Source: Stentor roeselii (lineage: Eukaryota > Ciliophora > Heterotrichea > Heterotrichida > Stentoridae). Taken from it: a DNA stretch of 64,000 nt. The position numbers were made by a program, and so were the translations under genes. The stretch is from assembly GCA_006503475.1 (NCBI GenBank), contig RSEH01000117.1, forward strand, positions 1 through 64,000, given 5' to 3'. The notes beneath the pieces were generated by a model. It was given only the letters and a program-made list of their open reading frames with translations. It was not told where the DNA came from and did not search any database. Shown here piece by piece: positions 8,202 through 19,881 of this stretch; within the stretch, counting starts at the first letter, position 1; each line of letters opens with the position of its first letter.

Positions 8202-11200
8202 ATGTTATTGTTGTTTATAGATATTTGCCTCTGCTTCTCACTGAAAGTTGATTTCATTCCAGCTGTTAGATCCCCTCCACCTTTCCGTGAAAATATGTTT
8301 ATAGACTACATCAAATCCAGAGAATCGATAATAGTCTTTGGTGGTGATTGTGTTGACTACTACTATAATGATCTCTGGGAATTTTCTTTAGAATCATCCT
8401 TTTGGGAAAAGATTATTATCACATCTGTAGAGATTCCTCGTAAGATTTATATAGCAGCTCGGATGTGGTTCGGTGGTTTTGCAAGTTTAACTGAGTCTAA
8501 ATTTTATATTTTTGCAGGTCTCTCTGAACTAGGTCTAAAAAATGATTTCTGGGAATTCGACTTTGACACAAGAACTTGGCGAAATATTCAAACATATTCA
8601 ACTCCATCTCCAATTGCACAATATGCTTACACTAGTTATTTCTCTGATGGATTTACATTTTTCATAATTCAATCAGGAACTACTATGAATGGTATTACAA
8701 ATGATATGTATAGGTACTTGTTATTAAGGTTAAACTGCAGTTCTTTACAATGGGAAAAGCTTCCAAATGACGGAGATAAACTTCTGCCTTCATTAGGATC
8801 GATGATCAAATATTATAATGGAAATCTTTTACAAACAGGAGGAAAATATTGGAATCTAAGTTTAACCTCTTTATACAGTTATTCTTTAACCAGTATGAGA
8901 TGGTCTTTAATTTCAGAAATCAATATCCCCTCAGACTGTGCAAGTCGTCCCATGAACTTTATATACAAAGATTCACTCTATTTACTATGTTCTACCAACT
9001 ACGAAATCGAAAATTATCAATACAACAGCATAATGATAAATTTGTCAGATGATTCCAAAGAATTGAAAAGTTTAAACCTGCATCATTATTTAAAAGATTA
9101 CTATGAAATCGTATGTGTTAAAATTGAAAACGAAGTCTACATTTTCGGTAGTTACACAAATGCCTCTAAACTTTACTATTCAAACTCATTCGGTAAAATC
9201 ACTTTAAATGATTTGAAGCATCATCTGATCAATGACCATTGGGTGCAACCTCCCCCAAGATCATATCATTCAATGGTAGTAATCAACTCAAAGTTGTATG
9301 TTTTTCGAGGAGTCGATTCAGGAAGTATTTATAATGATCTCTGGTCTTTTGACTTGATTTCTGAAGTTTGGGAGTTAGTCTTGGCCAAAGGTGAGATCCC
9401 GACTCCGAGATATCTTTATTCAGCAAACTCAGATGGAGATATTTTCATTATTTGGGGAGGAGTCAGTAGCAATGGATTAGAAGATTCGATGTTCATTTTT
9501 AACTCAATTACTGGGTTCTGGACTCAACTTAAACCTAAAACATCAAACAGCCCGAACCCAGCTAAAGGGTCTTGTTTAGTAGTGAAAAACTTCAAAGTTT
9601 TTATCTATGGTGGAGAAAGGAATTCAGATAGGTTGAATGAACTCTGGGAGTATGATATTGGCACTAATGAATTCAATCTTCTCTCAAAAGATGGTCTTCA
9701 ATATGTAACTTCTCCATTTTGTTGGCTTGACTCGGACTTATTTTACGTTTCGCTTGGGTGTCTTGACATTGGATATGGTTCCGATCAGATCGATTTTTTC
9801 AATTTAACATCAAAGAACTGGGCAGTTTTTCACAATCCTTCTGAAGAATGGTTCATCTTTCCCTCTTGTTTTTCAAGTCAAATTATTTTTGAAAACCATG
9901 TGATCAATATAGGCGGTGAATACTGGTATTCATATCCTCTTTATAATATAACCTATTTCGGACCAGGAAATGAGAGAGTAGATTTTGAAGATAAAATAAA
10001 TTTGAGAGTTTCGCATCTAGCTTTGTTTATTTCAACAAATCTTTCTATGTTTATGGAGGAGGAAGAGGTGGAGACTTTTTCATTTCTTTTTTCCTCGGAA
10101 ATCCAATTTTTGCCAAGATTGACGTTGAAGACTTGTGTAAAGATCTTGGATGTGAAGCTTTGTGTTCTAAAGGCACGTATTCCACAAAAAAAACTTGTGC
10201 ACCTTGCGATGCAGGAACCTTTAACGATAAACAAGGAAGTTCGAAGTGCCAAGAGTGTCAGCCAGGAACATATAATAATAAAACTGCAGCAACAAGCAAA
10301 CTTCAATGTATTCCCTGTGCTCAAGGCACTTATAATAATAAAAGTGCTGCTACAAAATGTGAAGATTGTCCAGAAAACCTTTTTTGTCCAGTTGGAAGCA
10401 CTTCTCCTATAACTTTAAATGATTTTAAAAAGTTTAGCTCATCACAGCCTTCATCTTATAAAAAACCTGATCTTTCAGAAGATTTGTTAATTTTTAGACT
10501 TTTGGTTATTATTCCAAGTTTTTTTGTCCTGTTCTGTTGTTTGGTTATCACGAAACTAAGAAATTATTTAGAAAAACTGGATTTGTATGATCTTCAGCAT
10601 GACAATCAACAAAGTGATTTTATTCAAAAGAAAAAAACTACAATAGGAGGACTTTTCACAGTTTTTTTCATTATTGGGTCACTTATGATAACCTGCTCAG
10701 CAATACTGACATACTCAAAATCAAATATTGAAGAAACAAAAGGCCAGGTACCTTTAATCATAATTGAATCAGAAGTTTCTTCATTTGAGTCTAAAACCCT
10801 TTCTTTTTCTCTTTATCTAGACATTTTCGGAGGGCAGTGCGTAAACAATACAGAATGTGCTTCATCAATTCAACCAACTTTACTCAACATAAACTGCTCC
10901 GACAATCAAACATCTTGCACATTACACAGCAACAAATCCTGCATTATAAAAGTGACTTGTTTTAATGGAATAATAAAAACAGGTGCTCAAGTAAATTTAA
11001 AAATTGCTGAAAGTCTCAGCTATACTTCAGGAATTCAATTGACTTTTACTGCAAGTTCTTCCATTCCAAACGAAGAGAGTTCAGTAAGTTCATTATTATT
11101 ACCCAGCAGTGGTTATGTATTAATCGGATCTATTCCTTGTGAGTTTTACTTTTTAGCTACTCCTTCTTTGTTCCAGTCTGAGTCTAGCAAATGGGAAAGC

Positions 11201-11617
11201 GAGATCACTGGTTATCATGTCTCTGAAAAGAACAGTCCAGTGTATGGAAGTCAGCACATCACTGATGAACTTCCTTTTGTCTCGAACTTGTATGTCAAAG
11301 TTCTGATTGAAATCAACTCAAGTGTTCTTATCACCAAAAGACTCTTAAAACAAGACCTTTTCTTTTTTGCTGGGGCTTTGTTTGGAACTGTTTCAGGACT
11401 TTTTGGAATTACTGGGTTTTTTATGAGTCTTTTTGAACAATATTATGAGAAACTTGTAAAAAGATTGAAGAAGAAAAAAGTTTTGAGTCAGTCGAAAGAG
11501 ATAAAGAATATTGGGAAAAATGCAGTAGGAAAAAGTGAGAATATTCCAGATGTAGGAAATATGATTTCAGTTACTAAGCATAATGAGTTTTTGACTCCGA
11601 ATAACAGTCCTAGTTAG
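8202..11617 (+). CDS. Kelch-repeat / Cys-rich (GCC2-GCC3-like) membrane protein
   Basis: The protein is about 1,128 aa. A signal peptide (MLLLFIDICLCFSLKVDFIP) is followed by two sets of kelch repeats (about residues 25-330 and 345-640; for example PPPRSYHSMVVINSKLYVF, VFIYGGERNSDRLNELWEYD). Next comes a Cys-rich stretch (about 645-725, GTFNDKQGSSKCQECQPGTY) of the ephrin-receptor-like GCC2/GCC3 type. It is followed by a membrane segment (LLVIIPSFFVLFCCLVI), a second (GLFTVFFIIGSLMITCSAIL), an exoplasmic domain and a last membrane segment (FFFAGALFGTVSGLFGITGF) with a basic cytosolic tail. The reading frame changes between about 9960 and 10007. The final kelch blade (SSFVYFNKSFYVYGGGRGG) and everything after it lie in a different frame from the start, so a short non-coding insert or an indel must be skipped there. 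A surface or vesicle membrane location is inferred from topology, and the ligand is unknown. Confidence 0.82.
9978..10006 (+). other. Candidate 29-nt GT-AG intron (or site of an indel)
   Basis: Skipping GTAGATTTTGAAG...AATTTGAG joins N-E-R to S-F-A-S-S-F-V-Y and gives a textbook kelch blade start. At 29 nt it is unlike the 15-16-nt introns in this window and lacks A at position 10. A single-base indel in the A-rich run 9993-10000 would restore the frame equally well. Confidence 0.35.
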
Positions 11618-12005
11618 TTTTAAGTTATTTAGAACCGATTAGTAAATCTTTGTTATTGATTATCATAAAAATTTATGTTAATCTTTTAAGTCGATTTTTA
11701 TATTGATTGAGCATTCTTACAAAAATAATCAAATGATATCTTAAGTTTTTGAGTGCATAACAGTTGCATAAAGTATATTTATTAGGATTGTCAACAATTT
11801 TAAAATGTAATTCTCAATTTATAGTTTGAAATAATAATCAGCTTAGCAGAAGATAAGTGTTTAAGTATCAAGAATACCTAAGTAACATATTGATTCTATA
11901 TTATTTCATTATTCTATTTATTTCTATGATAATATTGAACTAACAAAAGACTTGGACGATGAAAATTATTAAAACCTTATAATCATATAAATTACTCTAA
12001 CTAAA
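11618..12005. other. Convergent 3' intergenic region
   Basis: Lies between the stop of the plus-strand kelch gene and the stop of the minus-strand giant gene. AT-rich, no frame or motif recognised. Confidence 0.4.
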
Positions 12006-15000
12006 TTAATCCTGAAACATTCTTTCAATTTTATTCACATTTGTCATTGTTGTAGTTTCTAAAGGCGTAACTTTGTTAGACCTCTGGCAGATCCTCTTGA
12101 AAATATTGACGAAACTAAAAACTGCATCAATTAAATTGAAAATTGCATTATTGATCAACGCCGATATAATAAAGTATATAAATATCTGGGTATTTTCTGA
12201 ATTATTTGATGATTTTGTGGATAAAGTATAAAGAGTGAAAAAATGAAACCCAAGAACAATTATTTCATTCGAAGAATGAAATGCTAAAGTTTTATTGCTT
12301 TTAAAAGGACGAACAACAATCAAATACAGCAGAACCTTTTTAAAACTTACAGATAAAGTAAGCAAAGAACTAATTGTAACTTGCAAAAAAGGTTGACTAG
12401 TGAATACAATTAAAACTGATAACATCATTCTTCTTATAATGAAAAAAATGTAAAAAGCAGCACTTGATATTCCCTTAAAGTTGAACTCTTGAAGAATCTC
12501 ACTGAAAGAATCACTATTGTTATTTAAATTGAAAATCGTAAAGATTCGATATATAATAAGTCCCAGAGAGAGTACTTGGATAAACTAAATAAGTCTTACT
12601 ATTGAAATGGATCCTCCAATAAAATCAAAGTAAGAAGCCACACTTCCTATTTCTGTATATTTTATTGAAATCATACTATAAATACTGAAATCGAAGACAA
12701 ACTGAACAAAAAACCTTAAAAAATAATTGAATTTTAACTTTGAGACCAAAAAATATCCAAATCTTTTCAATCTTATGTTGTTCATTTTTATTAAAACAGC
12801 TGAAATCGCAGAAAGAATTATTAAAACTGACAAAATAATAAAATTATTCAAAGAATTAACAAAAAAGTAATAGCTCTCTATACCAAAATTTGAATATTTT
12901 TGTGGAAGGTTCTGTTTTTGGTTGATTAATTCTGGAAGGAAATTAGGTAGTTTGGTCTGAGATTGTAAACTGTTTATAAATTGTGATAATTCAGGATTGA
13001 AATTAATATCAAAGAGGAAAAAAATCATGAACAATTCCAGCATATTCAAGAAATTAAATATTCCAATTGGATTCATGCCTAAAACAGAAGATCCTATCGA
13101 AATACATGAACTAACAATCAAGCAAAGGTTTGCAATAGTTGATGTATCTTTGACTTCAGTTGCAGGAATATAATCATGTTCTGAAATTTCATATAGTTTT
13201 CCTTCGAGTGTTATTGTTCCTAACAAGAAGTTTTCAACAGAGATTATTTCACCCAAAAACTTTATCTTGAGGCGATTCTCAGATTTTTTATTGATGGAAT
13301 CAGCGGTTTCCAAATCACAATAAAAGCTTTCCATATCATTTGTCATAAGTTTGAAATCAACCAAATTTTTATTTATTTTAACTTCCATTGAATCAGTATT
13401 GAGCAGAGTTCTTAACTTGTACTCAAACTTAATCAAAAATGAATTATTCTGATAAATTATTAATTTTCCATGGAACAATATTCGCTCACAAACACTAACT
13501 TTGAGTTTAAATCCTTGAAGACATTTACAAGATTTCTCAGAATCAATTTCAAAGTTTTCCTTACATTCAAAACACTCTTTTATAGACTCACAAGAATTGC
13601 AAAATTGTGAACAGTTTTCGCAAGTACGAGAAGAACTACTGTAAAACTGAGAAGAACTGCAAGCAAAACAAGAGTTATTCCTGAGTTGAAAGCCTGACTC
13701 ACATTCTAAACATTCATTTAAGTCAAGGTTATTGCACTTCAAGCATTTTTCTTTTTTGCACTTTTGACACAACTCACTGTCGAGACATCCTTGCTGACAG
13801 TCTTTTGGGCAAGAAGTGCATTGAAAAAATTCATCTTGGAACTGGTTTAATTCGCATGCATCTAAACATTGGTTGAAGAATTTTGGCATCAATTGGCAAC
13901 CCACAATGGAATCTGAAATGAATGATTCTATTGATTTGAAAGTGTTGAAAATTTCAAGTGAAAATATATAACCTTGGAAAAAATCAGAGTTTCTTGAACC
14001 TATGAATAATGATGAATTTGTTGAATCTTTATAAGGAAAATGAGAGAGCGAAGTGGTTTTCTGAGGGTTTTTATTTATAATTGTGATTAAGTCACTGGTT
14101 TCTGAGTAGTTCAAACCAAGAACTAGATGATTCCAGGTTGATGTTAAGAATTGATCGGATATTATTGTGTTTATTTCTTTCTGGTTTAGATTTAGTGAGA
14201 AAATGATGCTAGAGTCAAGTTGAATAACAAATGAAAACTCATCTGAAGTGAAAAATTCAAGAATTTGAGAATTTTTTAGAGCTTTTATCCAAATATAAAC
14301 AAAGAATGTAGGACCGATAATTGTTTGCTTTCCTTGAGGAGTGAATTTAATGCAAGTATTTTCTCCATTAAAATAAATTCCTTTCTTGTTCATTGTTATT
14401 ATTTTTGATTCTTCTGAACAAAGATTTGCAAATTGCTTAGTGTTTAACTCTAGCAAAGTAGGTAAGTTACCATCAAACCTGAACATTAATGCAATTAAAT
14501 TTCCAGAATTGCATTTTGAATCTACGGAATAATAACCAAGAGGACAAGTTTCATAACACATCGAGTTTAGTATAAAGTTAGAGCATTTTTTACACTCAAA
14601 ATAAAGTTCTGATGAGCACTCTAAACATGGTTCTTTACATTTTATACAATTATTACCATGCTTGTAATAGGATGTATTGTATAAGCAGGTTTTGTTTTCT
14701 GATAAATAAGATCCTTCTTTGCATGAAAGGCAATCTGTCTGTAGATAAGACCTACATGTGCCACATGATTCATGGCATTTTTCACATGAAATGTTATTAA
14801 GATAGAACCCATCTTCGCACATGCATCTTCCAATTGTATTTTCTTTACAAGTAGAGCAGTTAGAAGCGTCTATAAATCGATCTTTACACTGACAAACTCC
14901 ACTTGAATTTTTTTCCATATAGGGTAAGCATCTAATGCAGTCAGTTTTATTAGGCCCTAAACAAGTTGAGCAGTCAGGATGACAAGCATAGCAAATCCCA

Positions 15001-18000
15001 AGTCTTTCAAAAAACCCATCTATGCAAGAGCAGGATGAGTTAAAAAGATTCATGTGATTTGATAGATTACAATACAAGCACGATTCGTTAACTAAGAAGT
15101 AATTCTCTTTACATTGACAGGTTTTGTTACTTTCAATTAAATTGTAGTTATTTCTACAAGAAACACAATTGTTTATGGAACCTTCTGAGCACTCCAAGCA
15201 AGATGAATGACACTTCGAGCAGTTCATGTTTTTCAAAAACGAGCCGGATGGGCAAACACAAGAATTGTTTTGAAGAACGAACGGAGCAGCACATGCTTGA
15301 CATGAATCGTTATTTGTACATAATGAACATGAATATTTGCATTGAAAACAAGAATTGTTCAACTTATAAAAGCCAGGAAGGCAGTCACAAGTATTATTGA
15401 TTAACTTATGGTTTGATGAACAAGAAGAACATTCGTTTTTACTTGGTCCAGAACAATTTTCACAGCTTTGATCGCATGGGTAGCATGTATTATTTAGTAA
15501 ATAGTAATTTATATTACACAAACACTCTCCATTCAAGAATGTCATATTATTTTTACATGTTAAACATTGATCTGAGTTATTACATGAATGACATTCATTT
15601 TTACATTTCACACAAGTATCTAAACTTGAATTCCAAAAGTATCCATCAACACATACACATTTACCAGATATATATGCACAGTTATTTTTACACACTTTAC
15701 ATGAACTAGTGTAATTTTCACAAATATCGCAAAGACTATCAAGACACAAAGAACACCCTTGACCTCTTGCACATCCTTTTTCACATTTGCTTTCACACTG
15801 CTGGCAAGTCAAGTTATCAAAATAATGATCAAAGCTGCAATTCCAAACACATTTAGTAACTAAAGTTTGATTGCAAATAGTGTACACTGAATCCGATGTT
15901 TTTTCATTCTCAGGATAGCCTAAATAAAACATATAAATAAACCCTTGAAAGCCTTTTACCTTGCTACCAATGAAAAGTTCTGATAATTCATCTGCATATG
16001 AATATTCTGGAATGTAAATATACTTTAAAGAAACAATTGGCAAATAAATACCAACTGCTAAAGATGTGAATGATGGCTTGAGATTAAGAAAGTAAAGTAA
16101 CCATTGCTCATAAACATTTAAAGACCCTATTTCAATTGTTTTATCTAAATAGGTCAGTTGACCAGAAGTCGAAAGTGACATATTAGCTTTTTGGAGTATG
16201 AGGCCTTGCTTGGTTTGTCGCAGCCAAAAACCGTAACAGATTGAATGAGGCAATAAAATTGAATTAGTGTATATATATGATGATTCTGTAAAGTAAAATC
16301 CACGATTTTTACTTGGTATAGGGTTAAAAGCTAATTGATTCGAATTATTATGTTGATAGTACTTAATCGAGGCATTTTCTAAAAGTATTGATGTATTAGT
16401 GAACTCAACCTTTGATATAATCTTTCCTGAAAAGGTTACAGTACAATTTGACCCTGAAATCGCAAATCTTACTGGACACTGAGAATAACACATATAATCC
16501 AAATAGTAATATCCTGTATCACATTCTAAACAATTATGTCTAAATTTTTCAAAACAATCAGCACATAATTGATAGCAGCATGCTGATTTATTCTTACTTA
16601 ACTTTAATCCTGGTAAGCAAGGATTAAATGAAGTGTTTTCAGAGCAACTTGAGTGAAAATCGATACATTTTTCACATGTAAGACTGTTACAAACATTACA
16701 AGTTCCCCAGGTTTTGCATCCAGAGACACAGTCACTTTCACATTTCATAGCGCTTTTCTTATAAGTATGATTGTAAGAACTTGAGTTAGTTTTCCAAAGA
16801 CAAGTTGAATCATATTCAATAAAAGTACAAATAATGGAACTGGAGTTGAAATTTGAAACCAAATAAGGATAAATATCGATTTTATAAATAAAGACACTGT
16901 ACTGAGGTTTAATAAGGATCGTACTCGGACTATCATAAAATGCATACCCAGAATAAGATTCATATATAATGAGATTCATATTGCAATATGCTCGAAATTT
17001 GGTTTCTCTATTACTGAATTCCAAACTAATACCAATGAAACTCCACGAATTGGTTGAGCAATCCGGTTTATTTAATCTTTTTATAAATTCTTCATGATTA
17101 CTAAGTTTAAGTGATGTTTCGCCATTATTTGTTATATTAAGGCTGATTTTTTGGATTATATCTTGTTTCAATGCTCCATAAATCCAGGTGGCTATTGTAA
17201 AATTTGCATTCAAAACAGTTTCTACTGACACAAGAAAACTGTTTCCATCAAAGTAAAGACCTCTGTTCTTCATAGGGATTGGGTCGTCGGATTCAGGAGA
17301 GTTCATAAAATAATTCGATCCATTCGCTCCACTTCTAAAAAAGTTTCCATAAACTCCTTTAAACTCATTAAATGTTAAAATTTTTGCTTCATCCAAAAGA
17401 GGACTAGCAAGACACAATCCTCCACTCAATGAGAACCCTTGTTCACAAGAACCACAATTGAATTCACTTCCATTTAAACAGTTTTTTCCTTTAAAACACA
17501 AATGAAGATTATTAATTTCACATTCAGTGCACTCATCAGGTCCATAACCGCTGCAAGATAAACATTTATCGGAATAGCAGCGATTTGAAGAGCTTCTTGA
17601 ACAAGGCGGCCACATGTCGGCTGGGCAATTAGAACATTTATCAGACGTAGAATATTGTGAAAGAGTGCAATCAGTATTAAAAGTAAAAGTCTTATAAATA
17701 ATATCGTTATCAATACTGGCATAATAAACAAATCCAGTAAAGGAATCACTGTTCAATGTGCCAAAAAGATAACTGAGGTTGCTAAAAGGAGCCCTGAATT
17801 CAATGTTAGTAAAAGTAGTTGAATTTTGATAACCAATAATTAAACTCACCGAGCTTGAAAGTTGTGAGTTTCGTATCAAAATTAAATTCCATATAGCGTA
17901 ATTATAAATCAATTCGAACTTCTTTATTATAAAACCTGTGGCGGTTGTGTAATTGATTTCAAAGTGATATTTGCTATTCAATGAAAATAACCTCATGAAA

Positions 18001-18443
18001 GTTATCGAATCTTTCATCACTCTAAAAATTTGACCATCACTAAATGACCTCAGATAAGCTGTGAAGCGAAAGTCAGGCCCTACAACGCCTCCTGACTCGT
18101 CGATCAACCCACTCTTGTTGTGAAATAAAAATCCTTGAGACTTTGTCGGTACTGGAGTTTTTCTGCTCGAGTCGTTGAATTGAATGCTAAGAGGATGAGT
18201 GAAGTTTTTAAACTTATTTGCAGAAAATTTGGAGAATTTATAAAAGTCTGCCGTAAAGACTTGAAGTGCTTCACCAGCCTTGCAATATGAGTTCGATTCG
18301 ACATAGAATCCTGAAGGACAATATGGAAGACAGCTCTTATTCAGATAAACAAAGCCTTCTAGACATGCTGTGCATGAGCTGTTTTGGCAGAAAAGGTTGG
18401 AGCTCACAGCTGAGATGAGACAAAAGACTATCGGCATCAACAT
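12006..18443 (-). CDS. Giant Cys-rich/laminin-G-like polytopic surface protein (copy 1)
   Basis: Two exons, 18443-12600 and 12584-12006, joined by a 15-nt intron; about 2,140 aa. A signal peptide (MLMPIVFCLISAVSSNLFC) is followed by a laminin-G/ConA-like fold (about 80-255), a short Cys-rich block and a second such fold (about 350-540). A furin-like Cys block (about 555-640) and a third LamG-like fold (about 665-855) come next. A long array of CxxC / C-x2-C-x(5-8)-C units (about 865-1310, for example CHSCNNSDQCLTC) leads to a fourth LamG-like fold (about 1330-1500) ending NSSLFIGSRNSDFFQGYIFS. Another Cys block runs to about 1650. About seven hydrophobic segments follow from about residue 1765 to the end, several of them in exon 2. 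Many N-x-S/T sites fit a glycosylated ectodomain. It forms a tandem pair with 19882-26322. No enzyme motif; a receptor, adhesion or channel role is inference. Confidence 0.85.
12585..12599 (-). other. 15-nt micro-intron
   Basis: Minus-strand GTAAGACTTATTTAG, phase 0, between codons I and F (S-I-S-I / F-I-Q-V-L-S). It ends in an in-frame TAG, so retention would truncate the protein before its last membrane segments. The paralog has GTAAGGTTTATTTAG at the same place. Confidence 0.9.
13656..16121 (-). repeat. Tract identical to 21532-23997 (gene-conversion tract, copy 1)
   Basis: At a constant offset of 7,876 bases I found no difference over about 2,466 bases in the stretches compared, synonymous sites included. 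The first differences are at 13655 (A vs T) and 16122 (A vs G). It encodes roughly residues 774-1595: the third LamG end, the long Cys array and the fourth LamG fold. Flanking parts of the same genes are clearly diverged. Confidence 0.85.
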
Positions 18444-18453
18444 TTATTAAGGT

Positions 18454-18478
18454 TATTACGTCATTAAATTCTCCAGGT
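18454..18478 (-). promoter_or_regulatory. Conserved upstream block with CRE-like TGACGTAA
   Basis: Read towards the gene: GGAGAATTTAATGACGTAA, about 11-35 nt before the ATG. The block recurs upstream of the start in relics B, C and D, and in weakened form at relic A and at copy 2 (26334-26356). TGACGTAA is a CRE/ATF-type palindromic core. Conservation in dead copies may simply reflect recent duplication, so a promoter role is inference. Confidence 0.4.
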
Positions 18479-18606
18479 GTCTGTATTAAGATTAAATTTA
18501 ATATATTTAAGTTAATTTACTTTGAAGCTTTTAAGATGTTTCATTCAAGAATGAAGGTATTTTGATCAATTTTGAGTTAAATCAAATTATTTTTTATGAG
18601 CTCTTT

Positions 18607-18743
18607 TTTGATAAACAAAATCTTTTAGGCTAGCTTTACATGTGCTGGTTCGGAAGAATAAGTTGATGATCACAGTTGAGATGAGAAAAATACCATCGGC
18701 ATCAACATTTATTATGGTATATTACGACATTAAATTCTCCAGG
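18607..18743 (-). pseudogene. Relic C: 5' end of a giant Cys-rich receptor gene
   Basis: About 160 nt upstream of copy 1. It aligns with that gene's start region: GATAAACAAAATCTTTTAGG, ATGTGCTGGTTCGGAAGAA, ACAGTTGAGATGAGAAAAA, CATCGGCATCAACATTTATT and the upstream ATTAAATTCTCCAGGT. The start codon area is recognisable but the frame shifts after a few codons. With relic D it forms a tandem ladder of about 265-310-bp steps behind the real gene. Confidence 0.72.
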
Positions 18744-18912
18744 TATAATCAAATTCATGTTTTATTTTACCTTCGAAGGCCTGATGAATGATTTTTATAA
18801 GAAATGAACAAATAGATAATTATTTGAGAAATTATTCGAAGCTTCTTTTGATCATTTTTAGATTGCTTAAACAATTAAATATTTTAATATAGGAATTTTT
18901 TTATGGGCTCTT

Positions 18913-19052
18913 GTTCTGATAAACAAAGCTTTCTAGGTAGGCTGAACATGTGTTGGTTTGGAAGAAAAAGTTGGGGTTCATAGCTGAGATGAGAAAAAAT
19001 ACCATCATCATCAGCATTTTTATTTTATATTACGTCATTAAATTCTCCAGGT
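18913..19052 (-). pseudogene. Relic D: 5' end of a giant Cys-rich receptor gene
   Basis: Third rung of the ladder: CTGATAAACAAAGCTTTCTAGG, TGTTGGTTTGGAAGAAAAAG, ATAGCTGAGATGAGAAAAAA, and the intact upstream block TTACGTCATTAAATTCTCC. The spacer to relic C (18744-18912) closely resembles 5341-5518 between relics A and B, so the two relic pairs descend from one duplicated block. Confidence 0.7.
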
Positions 19053-19881
19053 ATTTTTGTTTGTGATTAATTTCAATTTTATTACTTGAATTAAGTTTTA
19101 TTCTACCTTCAAAGACCTGATAAATGCTTTTCATAAAGTATGAACAAATAATTCAAAGCTTCTTTTGATCAATTTTTTAAAGTAATAAAAGTGAGATAAT
19201 CTTATTAAACTAATTTTTATTAAAACTTGTGAATCTCTGTCTTATTTAGATAAAAAGACTTATTTTTCGAATAATGCTTAGTACTCAATATAGTTCAAGG
19301 TTTTTATTTTTGAATGAATACGCCTTTTAAAGTATAAGTTAAATATAATGATCTAATTTAATGCAGGCTAGTATTAAATCCCTTATAGATTCAATCAATA
19401 TTCATTCAATATTTCTAAAATAATTTCAAATAATAGCAATAACTATATGTCTTTAGAGCGAAGTGAAAGTATTTCCTTTCAAAGAATTTAATGAAGTCTA
19501 TATCCACACATATGAACTGATACATTATGATAAAGCAAAATATTTGTCAAGAAAATCAATATCAAACTCTTCTTGATTCCAGAATTTGTATTTAATAATT
19601 TTTATCACATAAACTATCTGATTATGGGTATATAAAATAGAGTTTTACTTAGTTTATAAGACTTGATTCAGCAAGGCACGAAATTATATTAGAAAAATTC
19701 TATTTCGATACCAAAAAGTAAAACATTGTGTAATAAAACCAGTAACCTTTCTAAACATTAATGACTATTAAAATTTTTGAGCATCAAGATCACTCAACTA
19801 ATCATCCTATTGATTAACTTATAACTTGAACCATAAATAATTAAAATCCAATTAAATATCATATAAGTTAATCTAACTAAA
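19053..19881. other. Intergenic between the tandem receptor genes
   Basis: 19061-19190 still resembles the spacer after relics A-D (ATTCTACCTTCAAAGACCTGA). Beyond that it is AT-rich with no frame. It contains the 3' flank of copy 2 and the far upstream region of copy 1. Confidence 0.45.

Noticed and set aside
9974-10009. GAGAGT direct repeats flanking the frame break, as if an internally eliminated segment had been retained
   Set aside because: The repeats are 30 bases apart, so excision between them would not change the frame and cannot explain the break.
14612-15709. Plus-strand open frames repeated at 22488-23585
   Set aside because: They are antisense shadows of the Cys-rich coding tract; they recur only because the tract itself is duplicated.
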